A stretch of 64,000 nt of DNA from Liolophura sinensis (GCF_032854445.1 NC_088301.1:5752044-5816043); one strand, 5' to 3'; positions 32,755-45,600 are shown, counted from the first letter of the stretch. Notes: generated by a model from the sequence alone, not told the origin. Translations and numbers: made by a program.

Positions 32755-33775
32755 ACTCTTGTTAACCTGATGTAACAATGACGTCTCCTGTTACAGCGGT
32801 AGTTGTTTGTTGTATGGTTGTAACCTTTTTTACCGTGATGTAGCAGCGAGTCCTGCTGTCACAGTGGTAACTGTTTGTTGTATGCTTGCAACCGTATTCA
32901 CCGCGTCGTAGCAGCGACATCTCCTGTTACAGCGGTAGTTGTTTGTTGTATGGTTGTAACCTTTTTTACCGTGATGTAGCAGCGAGTTCTGCTGTCACAG
33001 TGGTAACTGTTTGTTGTATGCTTGCAACCGTATTCACCGCGTCGTAGCAGCGACATCTGCTGCCATAGCGGTAGCTGTTTGTTATATGGTTGTAACCGTT
33101 TTTACCGTGATGTAGCAACGAGCCCTGCTCTCACAGTGGTAGCTATTGGTTGTATGCATGCAACCGTATTTACCGCGACGTAGCAGCGAGATCTGCTGCC
33201 ATAGCGGTAGCTGTTTGTTGTATGGTTGTAACCGTTTTTATCGTGATGTGGCCACCAGGTCTGCTGTCACAGCGGTAACTATTCGTTGTATGGTTGTAAC
33301 CGTTTTTACCGTGATGTAGCAGCGAACGCTGCTGTCCCAGCGATACCTGTTTGTTGCATGGTTACAACCGTTTTTACTGTGATGTAGCCGCAAGGGTTGC
33401 TAACACAGCGGTAGGTGTTTGTTGTATGGTTGTAACCGTTTTTACCGTGATGTAGCCGCAAGGGTTGCTAACACAGCGGTAGGTGTTTGTTGCATGGTTG
33501 TAACCCTTTTAACCCTGATGTAGCAGCCAGGGCTGTTGTCACAGCGTTAGCTGTTTGTTGTATGGCTGTAAACGTTTTAATCTGGTGTAGCAACGAGATC
33601 TGCTGTCACAGATGTAGCAGTTTGTTGCATGGTTGTAACCGTTTTTACCGTGATGTAGCAGCGAGGGCTGCTGTCACAGCGGGATATGTTTGTTATATGG
33701 TTGTAATCGTATTACCGTGATGTAGCAACGAGGCTGTTGTCACAGCTCGATGGCTGTTTGTTGTATGGTTGAAAA
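32755..33775. repeat. 68-bp minisatellite with 136-bp higher-order pattern, about 15 copies
   Basis: Unit contains GCTGTCACAGCGGTAGCTGT, TTGTTGTATGGTTGTAACCG and TTTTTACCGTGATGTAGCAG. The spacing of TGTAACCG/TGCAACCG is 68. At 32790-33060 two unit types (GTAACC with GTGATGTAG; GCAACC with GCGTCGTAG) alternate, giving a 136-bp higher-order repeat. Confidence 0.85.
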
Positions 33776-34788
33776 AACGAAGCGTAGTCAATATACCTTA
33801 TATAAGAGCGGGGCTGGTTGATTGTGATTTTTCATTGAAATAGTGACGGCAGAAGCGGGGAGTGCGCGTGTTGTGATGAAGGGGTCTGAGCCCCCCCTCC
33901 TCCCCCCTTCCCCCTGAAATGTAAGTGTGGCTGAGCGGGTTGAATAAAAATGCTTTACAACAGTGGAGAGCCAGTAGGCTGGATCAGCAGCCTGTTTTAT
34001 TTTAATTTATCCATCAGCGGTACAGTATAATATTTATGCCTTATTGTTGCAATTCTGTACAATAATGAAGTATGTTGACAGACAGACAAATCACACGTGT
34101 CTACTAAACACGTGCTTATCTTGTTTCAGTACATGAACAAGCAGCCGACATTGACAGCAAATAAAAACGGTGGTAGGTCGAGTTCATAACAGGAGTTATG
34201 TGCTGTTAATATGGTACATGTTTAATATCGGAAAATGTTGCGATCAAACGCGCGTTACCTTAAATTTAGTTAAGTATTTTTGACTTAATTTTGTCTGTGT
34301 CGCGAACCTTGAGGCGTGAGTCTTATCGGAACAATAAACGGTAATACCAGGAGTAAACAAGTGTCCAGGCTTTGCGTTGTCAAATTCTTGCACAGCGCTA
34401 TTCTTCGTTGTATTCTGTAGCGTTTTACAGTATTTTTACCGAAAATTACCAAATACACGTACCGCCTGCGGTGTTCGGAGACATTTAAACCTTAATCATT
34501 ATTAAGGCTGTAGTAATTTATAAACGCTCTATAATTATCAAACTAAACCTCTCTCAAAAAATGCAGATCTCCTTAATTATATAAACAAAATTCCAATGGA
34601 AGCTATGCATAATTTCCTTAAAAATAGAAATGGTCAATAGTTTTCAGCCATGGAGCTGTGTGAAATCCAGGAGGCGAAAAATTAACTGATGCCTGACGCT
34701 CCCTGTCACGGGTACACATAGCCATTTTATCTGTAGTTTATCATTGTGCTACAGGTACGGGTACATAATTATATTTAGTCTATATACG
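33776..34788. other. Intergenic, nothing recognised
   Basis: Contains a short C-run near 33890 and AT-rich sequence; no gene or repeat family seen. Confidence 0.4.
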
Positions 34789-34880
34789 ATCTCTTCTGAT
34801 GGTCGTGGCTTTCCCCTGGGCTTTGTGTCGGTTTCTATTCACTGTAATGCTGACGTCCGTTGTATAAAAGAAGTATTCAA
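34789..34880 (+). mobile_element. SINE-1, divergent 3' fragment
   Basis: TGATGGTCGTGGCTTTCCCC and GTCCGTTGTATAAAAGAAGT match core and 3' parts with many substitutions. Confidence 0.55.
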
Positions 34881-35006
34881 ACTTTAACACCCCATTACGG
34901 CAAAACGGTGTCGAATGGGAAAATGACCATTCAAACCTCCCAGCTCTCCCTGACCGAATGGTAAGCGCGCCAGCGTGGCTTAAAGACACAGGAGTTTCCT
35001 ACTAAT

Positions 35007-35136
35007 GTTCGTGCTGGCTTCGTCTGCGGCCTGCGTATGATCGTGGATTTCTCCCGGACACTGCCCGGTTTCCCGCCGTCATATAAGTGAAATATTCGTG
35101 AATACGGCATAAAACACCAACCAAATAAATAAACAC
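35007..35136 (+). mobile_element. SINE-1, 3' part
   Basis: CGTGCTGGCTTCGTC, TGCCCGGTTTCC, CATATAAGTGAAATATTCGT, CATAAAACACCAACC and AAATAAATAAA tail. Confidence 0.7.
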
Positions 35137-36807
35137 AGTAAATATATATTTGTGTGACGACAAGCAGATCACATACATTGTCTGATCTGAACTTAAGTAA
35201 ATAACACAAAAAAAGCTCTCAAAATATTGAAGCTACTCCGTTTCCCACCTTTCCTAAGCTTTAAGTTTTGCTGTTTCTTCCACCGATTCGGTCCCACAAA
35301 ACATGAGGGTCGCTTACAGAGCCCATCTCAAGAGATACGCGCCGCCGCAAACAAGTATATCTGAGGGGAAAGGATGGCAGGCTTCATCCATTTGGATGGA
35401 GGAAGCGGAAGTCCTATGGTTGTGCAATCCTTTGTTTAAGATGTCTGGTTCCTCATTTATCACGCGGGTCCTAGGGTTTATTGGCTTTGGCTTCTTCATG
35501 GAATTTGTTGATGTGTTCTTTCTCTTCTTTTTCACAATGCATTTTACGTAAACATATGATAAAAACGAAGAAGAATTTTTTGAATTGTGAAGGCTTTTTT
35601 TCTGTTTTTAAAATTATTATTTAATTTATGTAAAGGTAAATAAGCACACGTAGATATACCCCCCCCCCCTCCCCACCAGTAGGCTTAATATGAAATAGGT
35701 GTGAACGCAGCTATTGATTAAGACTTTATGGTGAAAATATAAAAGTTAACGAAAAACGGCTCTTTTCACACAGATCAGACCAGTGTGTCAGTCATCCATA
35801 TAAATAGTATCCGTATATGTAATACTTGTCAGAAATATTCAGATTTATTCTTGAGTGTTCCCACACTTAAACATATTCCATTACTTTGTAATTATGTAGT
35901 AAGACAGTGTTGTAGGCTTTAATATACATGCAGAGCGTTTAATATTTCCTAAACACTGGCCCACTCTACAATGTACGTCCCAAAGCCAGCCTTATATATC
36001 CCTCCAGAGCACCATGTTCCAAGCTGACTGTTTACCTGCAGCTATGGAATTTCCAAAAAAATTGTAGATTGCCTGTACATAAGAATGCAAAGAGATGTAG
36101 ACCTACACAATATTGTAGCCAATGCTATTCTATTAGCACTGGGCTTGGTATATCTGTAACTAATCTTTGTATATTTGCTAAGTGATAAGGGTTATTCTAA
36201 GCCCTGTAGTGTTCAGCATGAACAAGTATGGACACGATACAGTTAGGTATATGCTTTTCACATATGTCACTCTGTTGTATTCCGACTACAACTCCATCAC
36301 GCCACACAGGATCAGTATGCCGACTGCCAGCAAGATATACCATCCGTACAAGCAGTTCTAAAGAGTAAACCACCTTATATTCTGACAGAACTGCAGTAGA
36401 AACCTAGAGCGTAGCACACCGTCCCGGACAGACAATGTGGTCACCCGCTCTTTTGGCTGCGTTTACCTCGGACTGGAAGAATACCATATATCTTCTATAT
36501 GGATACCCTATAATATTTTTAAACTTATCTAATATACAGCTTGACAAATTAAGATATAAAGAAATATAAGAAAATGATTGTGTGGTTCAAAAGAACTTTC
36601 AGGTAAAATTATCAGAAAGTAGACATAAAAACTATACTTGGAACAGGCGGGCGCAGTAAAAGACTATTTGCAGCTAAAGGAGACAATTTCCCCCAGCACA
36701 AAATATTAAATGCAGCATTTGTAACCACATCGAAAAGCTCGTAATCAGTTTTTGAACACCAACTGCAACTAGCGGTATATGTAATAGTTATCACACTTAT
36801 TTTGAAA
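35137..36807. other. Intergenic, nothing firmly recognised
   Basis: Frames at 35303-35551 (+) and 35314-35535 (-) overlap each other and match nothing I know. A C-run lies near 35660. Confidence 0.4.
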
Positions 36808-37839
36808 AAGCTGCACCTACTTATAGAAGTACCCCGCCAGTGACTCCCTCAGGTTTTATAATAAAATGATTAGTCCAAGTAATGATTCCTTGGTGGAGAT
36901 CAACTCTAAATCGAATGGTAATGGGATTCACCATATGATCTTCAATTATCTGTCAAATTCCACGCTATATAATATGTCTCAACGTCGTAAATGACAAACA
37001 CAAAGCATGAAGGGAACGATTGGGAGTCACCGTGAGAAAATGGAGAAAATCGTAACTGAATGCACGTCATCTCTACAATACATGTGTTCATGACCTTGGG
37101 TGATATCTTAATATACAATGTATTTACCATCCAGAATTACACCAACTGTAGTGACCCTTTCACTGGGCCCGGTCAAAGCTGCATGCACAATGCACAAAGG
37201 TTATTTTGTATCAGTTGGTACAATAATGATTCAAATGACTGTTATATCACACACATGTGTTATGTGAAACTCCACAAACACAGCACAACGTAAAAACGTA
37301 CACCAAAATTACGTCAAACAAACGTATTGACCAAGTGTGCAAACAGACAAACACCATATGATACAGCTGTACAAATAATGCACGCCCTCCTTTGTTCAGT
37401 AAAAATTATAATAATTTTCTAGTGCACTCCATATTCTGGAGGCCTACTACAACGGAATCACACTAGCATGCACACTTTTGCAATACAACGAACAAAACGA
37501 AGAGTATTTCTTTGATATATTTGTTTGTTTTATTTCAAGCCATGTCGCCCTTATCCGCCACACAATAGAAACAAATCAAAATTTGATAAATTATTACCTA
37601 ACCCAACCTCAAAATGACTTCAGAAACGCTTACTTCTCTTACAATTTTTGCTCTTTGTTCTTCCGATTTACATCGTTTCCGGATCTACTCACATTTTAAA
37701 TAGTTCCAGTAATATTCAAAACAGATTAAATGCAATCGAATCATTCAGAGCTGTTGTGAGAAATGTTTTCACATTTCTCTTAATTTGTCAGTCATATTCT
37801 GTTCAATATATCAAGACAAACCAGTAAAACATGTTTTTC

Positions 37840-38454
37840 ATGATGGTAGAGACGCTCGCGATGGGTTATAAGGACCTGTCAAAACGCCCGGCCCATCCGG
37901 TCCTCCGGCCCTACAGGATCGCAAGGGGAGATGACAGGGTCCCCAGAGGCAGAGAGGACTTCCGATAGGAAGTGACTGTCGGCAGGAAGAGCCAGAAATT
38001 CTATATCATCAAATTCCAGAAAAAATTAACAGGTTTTTCCTTTGCTAAATGTATGTTGCCAATAATACAAGACAATATTTTTGCAGTATAACTTCAGAAT
38101 TGTACCTGTGCCAGACAAATAAGGCCACTGTTAAACTTATTACAACAGCTAAACTCTAAATTACTTATGCTGCTGACTGATCAGTTTTCACAGCTAGTTT
38201 AAGCTGTAAGTTCTACTCAGTGTTGTTTTGAGTTTGGGCAAAGGAATAAACTAAGGCACGTTTAAATGTGAACTGTCATTTATAAGAACATTACAGAAAG
38301 TGGTTGGGCAAATATTTAAACGTGGCTAAGAATTATGGCATTACGTACATGGAGAATGCTTAATACATGTACTTAGTAGGTAGCTGTATTTTTTTTTTGT
38401 CATTGATTAAGGCCTTATTGATTTTTCAGGGAATTGCAGAGCCGCCATTGGTTG
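37840..38454 (+). pseudogene. Collagen-like copy 3, relic exons
   Basis: 37840-37965 aligns with the copy 2 collagen exon (GATGGTAGAGACG, CCTGTC, CCGGTCCTCC, GCAAGGGGAGA, GAGAGGACTTCCG). It carries frameshifts, and the donor after TTCCG has become ATAGGA. 38430-38454 is an intact copy of the 25-base mini-exon with acceptor TTTTTCAG and donor GTAAGT. No signal-peptide, WGRK or terminal exon is seen nearby. Confidence 0.65.
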
Positions 38455-38841
38455 GTAAGTGATTGATGTCGATGTTTAAGTGTCTTCTTCAGCTCTTATG
38501 TGACGATTTACGTCGCCGGAGGTGTAACATTCTAAACCCACGGTAAAAGGATGTTACAGACTTTGGTGAATCCTTAAGCGTACTGTTAGCCAAACTGTAG
38601 CATACAGTTAGTGGTTTAATTGTTTATCCAGTTTTTGTTTCTCGTCACCCTTAGTGTTAAAGAAAACATATACAGTGTTGCCTTTTCATACAGCACATTC
38701 ATCCAAAATATGCTTTTAACTCCAAAACTAGCTTTGGCTGGTTGATTTGTCTCAGGCGTCACTAGCCCAAAGTCCAAAGTCCCTTCATCGATCTTGTCTT
38801 AACATAGAATCAGGCCTTTGTCTGTAATCTCCTTTTTTTGA

Positions 38842-39113
38842 TTTTTTTTTTTTTTTTTTTTTTTGATTGGTGTTTTACGCCGTACTCAAGAATATTTCAC
38901 TTATACGACGGCGGCCAGCATTATGGTGGGTGGAAACCGGGCAGAGCCCGGGGGAAACCCACGACCATCCGCAGGTTGCTGGCAGACCTTCTCACATACG
39001 GCCGGAGAGGAAGCCAGCATGCGCTGGACTTGAACTCACAGCGACCGCATTGGTGAGAGACTCCTGGGTCATTACGCTGCGCTAGCGCTTTAACCGACTG
39101 AGCCACGGAGGCC
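38842..39113 (-). mobile_element. SINE-1, full length
   Basis: Complete on the - strand: GGCCTCCGTGGCTCAGTCGG head, B-box-like GAGTTCAAGTCC, core, 3' tail ending in a long A-run (T-run at 38841-38864 on +). CCTTTTTTTGA-like sequence lies at both ends (38831 and 39114), a probable target-site duplication. Absent from block A, so it inserted after the duplication. Confidence 0.85.
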
Positions 39114-39496
39114 CCCCTTTTTTTGACTTTTCAGAGGTATAAAAGTGGTTCAAAAACGTGTTTGCAGTATTTACGTAAATAAGAAGAATAATGTTGTAGA
39201 GAAAGAAAGGAAGTAGGAAATTTAAATGGAATGAAGACCCATATGTCGACATATGTCCAAAGTAGCATTACTTTGTTCAATGGTTTACCCATGCTTTTAG
39301 CTCATTTGTAAATGGCATCCTTTATTTTTAAAAATGAAATGTCTTTGCCTGTCTTCGTACATTAAAATACTTTTGTCGTGCATAAGGGAAAGCAATATCA
39401 GAATGTGGACTGCTTAACACGAGGCATTATCTTCAGGAAGTAAAATAATTCCATATATAGAGCATGTATCTTTACCGGAAGTCGTAACAACAAGCA

Positions 39497-40011
39497 TTCT
39501 GCTGAACAATACATGTTAATATCTCCGACTTGCAGGAGGTCTCCGCAGTATACCGTGTGAAGAATACGGGTATAATACTGGTAGAACGAGCAATGTTGAC
39601 ATCGTCGTTATATGTGACAATATTCTGCTGAACAATACATGTTAATATCTCCGACTTGCAGGATGTCTCAGCACTGTACCGTGTGAAGAGTACGGGTATA
39701 ATACTGGTAGAACGAGCAATGTTGACATCGTCGTTATATGTGACAATATTCTGCTGAACAAGACATGTTAATATCTCCGACTTGCAGGATATCTCAGCAG
39801 TATACCGTGTGAAGAATACGGGTATAATGCCGGTAGAACGAGCAATGTTGACATCGTCGTTATATGTGACAATATTCTGCTGAACAAGACATGTTAATAT
39901 CTCCGACTTGCAGGATATCTCAGCAGTATACCGTGTGAAGAATACGGGTATAATACTGGTAGAACCAGCAATGTTGACATCGTCGTTATATGTGACAATA
40001 TTCTGCTGAAC
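39497..40011. repeat. 126-bp tandem repeat, four copies
   Basis: GCTGAACAA-type starts lie at 39501, 39627, 39753, 39879 and 40005, exactly 126 apart. Units are nearly identical and contain ATATCTCCGACTTGCAGGAT, GAATACGGGTATAAT and GTTGACATCGTCGTTATATG. Block A has only one diverged counterpart near 4400-4475. All frames are closed. Confidence 0.9.
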
Positions 40012-40394
40012 ACTGCTGATACTTTCATAAAGAAATAATGAAAAAGCTAATAATAAGTATATATAGCTTATAACAACGGGAAACCGTCAAAAAACAGAAA
40101 GCGTCAACATTGAGCATGGCTGATATTTTCGACATGATGATATAGCGGTATCAGGACCTATGATTATAAACACTGTTTAACACTGTTGACATTGTTCTAT
40201 TTCCCTTTTATTGGTTTTTCTTTTACATGTACTATGGCTTGCCGAATCTTACCAACTGGTTTGAGTAAAGTCTGCGTTTCAGATTGGTGACAGATATGCT
40301 TTAGGTTTTTGACAGTCCATGAACGTAAAGGATGAAGACTTTGGTTTTATGGTCAGTTGGGTGTGTGGTTACAATGAACGATTTGAACGCCTTG

Positions 40395-40985
40395 TAAAAT
40401 GTCTATGGTTTTATTCCACAATTATGTAAGCTCACTGCAATCTGCTGCTTCTCTTGAATTGTGCCCTCCTCAGTAATAACAAGAACATCTGCCCGATTCA
40501 TTAGAGTTCTGATAACGCCGAGTTTTGGATTAGGGGATGGTTAGAGTCGAAAATGAGATATTGGTCAGTGTAAATGGGTTTGCCGTAGACTGAGGTACAG
40601 ACATGGCCGTTGTCTGGAATCTTGACGAGGCAATCCAGGAAAGATATTTTCTGTTCAGTCATGGGTTCTTGAGTGAAATGGATGCTGCTGTCAATTGAAT
40701 TCAGAAAATCAAAGAAAGCTGAACACGATGACTTGCTAAGTTTGTCCTCCATATACTGTAACCGCTAACTACGTGGAATTCCGGAAAACGTAGTCAAGGT
40801 CTGTTTTTCAAATCTTTCCATAGACATTTGGATATTAGCTAAAACTGGTGATACTGATGATCCCATGACACAACCGTTGATTTGTTGGTTAAGTTTCCCT
40901 TCAAAGAGAAAGTCACAAGTTGGGAAGCTCACAGATCTGACTGATAGATAATTTTGTCCTCAGATGAAGGGAATCCTCAGTTTCT
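40395..40985 (-). pseudogene. Penelope-like reverse transcriptase remnant
   Basis: On the - strand: GCVMGSSVSPVLANI (the RT motif around GSxLSPxLAN), then MEDKLSK..AFFDFLNSID, KISFLDCLVKIPDNGHV, TSVYGKPIYTDQYL, SNHPLIQNSAL, then ALINRAD-like and EEKQ-like sequence in another frame. This order is typical of the C-terminal RT half of Penelope-like elements. Stops and slips separate the parts, and no endonuclease part was seen. Confidence 0.65.
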
Positions 40986-41270
40986 AGGGTTAATCTTACC
41001 ACTTCAGTTGCATCGCTCGGAGGCATTCTTGTAAAGCGATTGCACACATCATACGATACCAATGTGTCGTCTTCACCGCCAGATCGAGCAAATCGCCCGC
41101 GGGATCTAATATATCAGCTCTTGTAAAGTGTGCAGACAGAGTAGGCGGTGCTAGACACCAAATCTCATACATTTTCATTGGCTGACTTGCACTGAGAATC
41201 GTTTCCCTCTGACTGCGCCCCGCCTATAATTTACTACTATGACGAAGCAAGTATGGCTAAAATGGCGTAA

Positions 41271-41502
41271 GCAGCGTAATGACCCAAGAGTCTCTCACCA
41301 ATGCGGTCGCTGTGAGTTCAAGTCCAGCTCATGCTGGCTTCCTCTCCGGCCGTACGTGGGAAGGTCTACCGGCGACCTGCGGATGGTCGTGGGTTTCCCC
41401 CGGGCTGTGCCCGGTTTCCACCCACCATAATGCTGGCTGCCGTCGTATAAGTGAAATATTCTTGAGTACGGCGTAAAACACCAATTAAATAAATAAATAA
41501 AT
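41271..41502 (+). mobile_element. SINE-1, 5' truncated, with target-site duplication
   Basis: Starts inside the head (GCAGCGTAATGACCC) and runs to AAATAAATAAATAAAT. AAAATGGCGTAA at 41259-41270 is repeated exactly at 41503-41514, showing a recent 5'-truncated insertion. Confidence 0.85.
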
Positions 41503-41514
41503 AAAATGGCGTAA

Positions 41515-42176
41515 ATTTCCCCATGCCAACATAAAACCCAGTAATTTCTCTCAAATAGTGCTATATTAAATATTATTTTGAAGAACACAGATACTATAAA
41601 ATCTTCTCTTTCTAACGATACCAATATAACACATGAGCCGTTTTCGTAATTATCAAAATACTAGATTTCAAAGCCTCCAGCCCGACATGCTGGACATCAT
41701 GGCGGACTTTGCAAACCACGACGAAGTGACGTGAATCATTTCGGTCGGAAATAAATATCTAAATAGCTTCTAACTGAGGTAAAACCACAGAAATTCCAGC
41801 AATATATACCTGTTTCATAAACTATGAGTTCTAAGCCAAAATTAAGTACATTTTTATACCAGAATTCTGGGACAATCGGTCACTGAAAATATACTGTTGT
41901 TGTTGTAATCAACCGTCAACAACACATACCTTTATCCAAAATAACCCTATGAAGCTCTTCTTGTATTCCTTTTTCGTTAATAATAAAATGTAGGACATAC
42001 ATAAGACATGTAGGAGGACTAACCGTTTGAGGCCCCAAAAAATCTCTAGGTCTAATGTTCGTTAGTGGTGATTGTTTGTCAGCCGATACGAGAGTCCCTC
42101 TGAATATTCACTCAGTAATGCGTCATTGTTTTAGAACTTAACAGCAGAAGTGCGGGTAATCCGAAGACGACAGTTA
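41515..42176. other. Intergenic, downstream of the MATE gene
   Basis: No exon or repeat recognised. Confidence 0.4.
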
Positions 42177-42182
42177 TTTATT
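42177..42182 (-). terminator. Candidate polyadenylation signal of the MATE gene
   Basis: AATAAA on the - strand, 230 bases after the stop codon at 42412-42414. Confidence 0.45.
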
Positions 42183-42411
42183 AATATTTTACACCATTTT
42201 CGTGTTGTCCTTGTTGGTCTTGTTGTAGAGTCAAGAAATCACAATTAAACTTCCAATGTAACAAAAGACAACATTACTTTCACGTAACACCTGTCAATGT
42301 GATATGAATAAAAGATTATCCATAAGTTTTAGTCACAATACAAATATTGAAAAACGAAATAGGATGCATAATCCACAACTGGGGGCTACTAGTAGACTTC
42401 GACAAAACAGC

Positions 42412-42641
42412 TCAAATCCTTGTGTGTGTGCCATTGTTCAAAACTTGGGAAGGGGATATACACACACGTACACACACCCCTGCCACAAAGATGGCTAAAA
42501 CTGTGAACACCACAACAGAACGCCTTGCTAGCAGTCTAAGAATTTCTTGACGGGCACTATGTGGTTCGTTTGTGTTTGCACGCGGTTCCATCTCCGCTGT
42601 GTCAGGTACAATATCCCTCAAGCCGTCCACCTCAGTATTAC
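42412..42641 (-). CDS. MATE visible exon 16 (terminal)
   Basis: Starts with two bases completing Gly, then [20 protein letters not shown] onward, the last membrane helix [20 protein letters not shown], and a short tail ending HTRI and TGA. Acceptor CGGTTTTAG. Confidence 0.88.
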
Positions 42642-45600
42642 CTAAAACCGATGTAAGAACATAACGGAAAAGGGTGGGGTGAAGTGACCCTACATACAAC
42701 AAGCAGAAATTCTCAATATAAACGCGAAAAAAGTCGATTACAACAACACATATCACATCGTCATGAAGGCAAAATTCATGTTAATTGACTGATCCATAAA
42801 GTCTTAAACATCAAGGACCTCTGTCAAAAAAATATCTGTTCAATTTAGCAGAAAGTCTGTTGTCTGAGTGATAGTAAAATGTATTTGCGACAGATTATTC
42901 TGTTAAACATAGCAGACACATTCTATAAATTCAACATAAAGATTGCATTAAACCAACAGATTATTATGTTAAATACAGTTAACGCATTCTGTTAATTCCA
43001 ACCTAAACATTGCATTTGATTAAAAAATTATTTTGTTATATATAGCATAGGCATTCTATTAATTCAACACAAAGATTGCATTTGACTAACAGGATATTAT
43101 GTTGAACAAACACAGTACTGGGTTCTAATAACAGAATACATTCTAGCATCATTCATAAGATGACTTTCTGTTCAAATCAACACATTATTTTTTCTAAGTG
43201 TCACAAACAGGAGCTGTGTGTCGAGACTAAAGCCATGTCATCACTACATCACCATGGACTCACGCCTCCTGTCAGAGCAAAATTTAAACTGCCACACTGA
43301 TAACACTATCCGTCATCACAGTGGGCGGCATTAAGCCACACTCAGCCATTCATTCATTCAACACAGTATTAATATTGGGGAAATATCACAAGTACCACGT
43401 CTCTCAACTGTAACAGTTGTGACGGTAATTTTATAATACTAGTAATACTTCTGATAATACAAAATCATAATTTGAACATACCCTGTCATGTTTTTTATTT
43501 ATTTATTTTTTAATTTTTAAACACTTCGAAAGTTAGTAAACTGTTCACAGTTACCTGAGGAATGCACGATACCGTTGGTCGTTTTTGAAGTGAGGGTCAG
43601 TCTTTCTCCAGCCTAAGAAAATATTCAAATATTAATAATTAATTTTACCAGCTGAAAACAGTCAATTTACAGTGAGTGTAGGAGTAAGCCAATCGCAGGA
43701 CTTCTGATCAGAGTTATACCATAATTGTGCAATGCAGTCACTCAGAAAAAAAACAGACCGTCATCTAAATATTGGGAAATAGGACTTGGTATTCTTTGAT
43801 ATTTAAACGTTGTAAAAAAGCATAGAGTTTTACAACGATTACTTTGATAACCTTTGATGCCGTGCAAAAGCATTTGGGTTAACTTGAAGGAAACGAAGTG
43901 CCACAAATCTTTTAACTTAATGCCAGTAGCCAAACTAGCCAGAGCTAGATGTCTGGGCACTGGGTAATATCAAAGGATAGGAAAATAGTATAAACCGTGT
44001 AAATCCTTATTGCTCTCAGTGGTAAAGGTTCTGCCTATTTCTTTGACGCACAAAAACAGCCTTGCGCATTCTGGGGTTCATGCCTGGTGCTCTGCTCTAA
44101 GTCTACAACTCACCTGTCTAACCTGATCATTCCAATCCGTTTTGTAAATGATAATAAAGTAAGCCACATTAACAGGTGTGATTCCAACAGCTAATCCCAA
44201 CCAAAAACCTAAAACAAGAATGGCTTTGTGTCAGTATCTAACCATAGCAAACCTAACAGCATATCAAGGGAGACTACTCCAGATGTAATAATTATAGTCT
44301 ATTTTATGTCAGTGAACTATTTCCCTTTTCAAAAGTTCATTGCGTTCAATTTATTGTACCCATGACCGCGGTGGTGTGTTTCCCTCGTGATTGAGACATG
44401 GCTGGACTGGGTGGAGAGATCGTTAAGACAACGGCAAGTTTTAAGCCACGTGCCTTAACTGAACGTTCACCTTCCTTAGCTCACATCAGAGCACGAAGAC
44501 GTAAAAATCTGAACCCTGACATCCGTAAATACGGACGTGATAGACTGGTTTTTCTGTGTGCATGAAGACAACCGTTTGTGTACAATTTTTCTGTCTTCAC
44601 TAGCTTTCTTCCTATATCCTATAATTCTTTTTGTCTTTTGATTTAGTGCACTAAAATAGCTTGACACACATTCTTTGTGCACCGTTTGGAACAAGAGATC
44701 AACTACGTTGCCCATTAGTGGTACAACTTAGGTTTTTGATGGCGCAGAAATACAGGTAGAACACTTCGATGTGAGTGGTCAGTCTTTGCGTGACCACACT
44801 TTTGTCGAGGTCATTAGTTTGGATGCTATATTTTTTACAAATCCCTGGTAACGATGTGCATTCAACTGGGCCAGCAGCTCTTAAATAATTGAATTTGTCA
44901 ATCTTATTGAACATTGGGAATGTAAAATTAGTTGTTATTGGCCAGTTACTCCCCTGTTGGAATGTGAGTTTTTCATACATGTCGAAGGTCATATGCGTAA
45001 ATGCCACCCATACAAACTCTGAACATGTCAACAACAACAACAGCAGAATTAGACTTTGGCCACACGACGGTTTTTTTTGCAAGACGGAAGGCAGCTGGTC
45101 AGTGTTAATCTATGGGTCTATTTTAAATACATTTTTGAAGTGTTTGTCTCTCTGCGATAAATATTTCATGGATTGAGGGTCTAAATTTTATATTGAAATT
45201 GAAGTAATTCTCTAAATATTGTTTTAAATAAGGCCTGTGTACCGTGTGAAAATTTTAAAGCATAATCTGGCTGGGAATTGTCTGGCAATTTACCTTTGAC
45301 CAGAATTTTTTACCCCTCACGTATTGAGGAATCCACTTTCAGGCATGAGTTTAACAGATAGGGTTGTCTTTGAGGTGTGTAAATTTGGTGTGGTAGTCTG
45401 TGTGCACTGATGTTCATAAATTATTGTGGAATCTTTTTATTTGCATTTCCAGATTATTTTATCTTGTCGAACATTGATTTGGTGTGGATCTCCAATGTTT
45501 TAGGGTATAACATATATCCTTTAGTGTATCTACCTGTTCGTCAGTTTACTTTGCAGCTAATTCCAACCTCATTATATTTTAGCAGATGAAGTAATTACTT

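Larger units (their letters stand above)
36808..40150. repeat. Segmental duplication, block B
   Basis: Diverged copy of block A (1438-4700), in the same orientation and order. See block A for landmarks. Confidence 0.65.

Noticed and set aside
35303-35551. 82-codon + strand frame and its 73-codon antisense
   Set aside because: No domain, splice context or paralogue; neither strand is preferred.
42304-42550. Two + strand frames over the last MATE exon
   Set aside because: Antisense shadows of the terminal exon.
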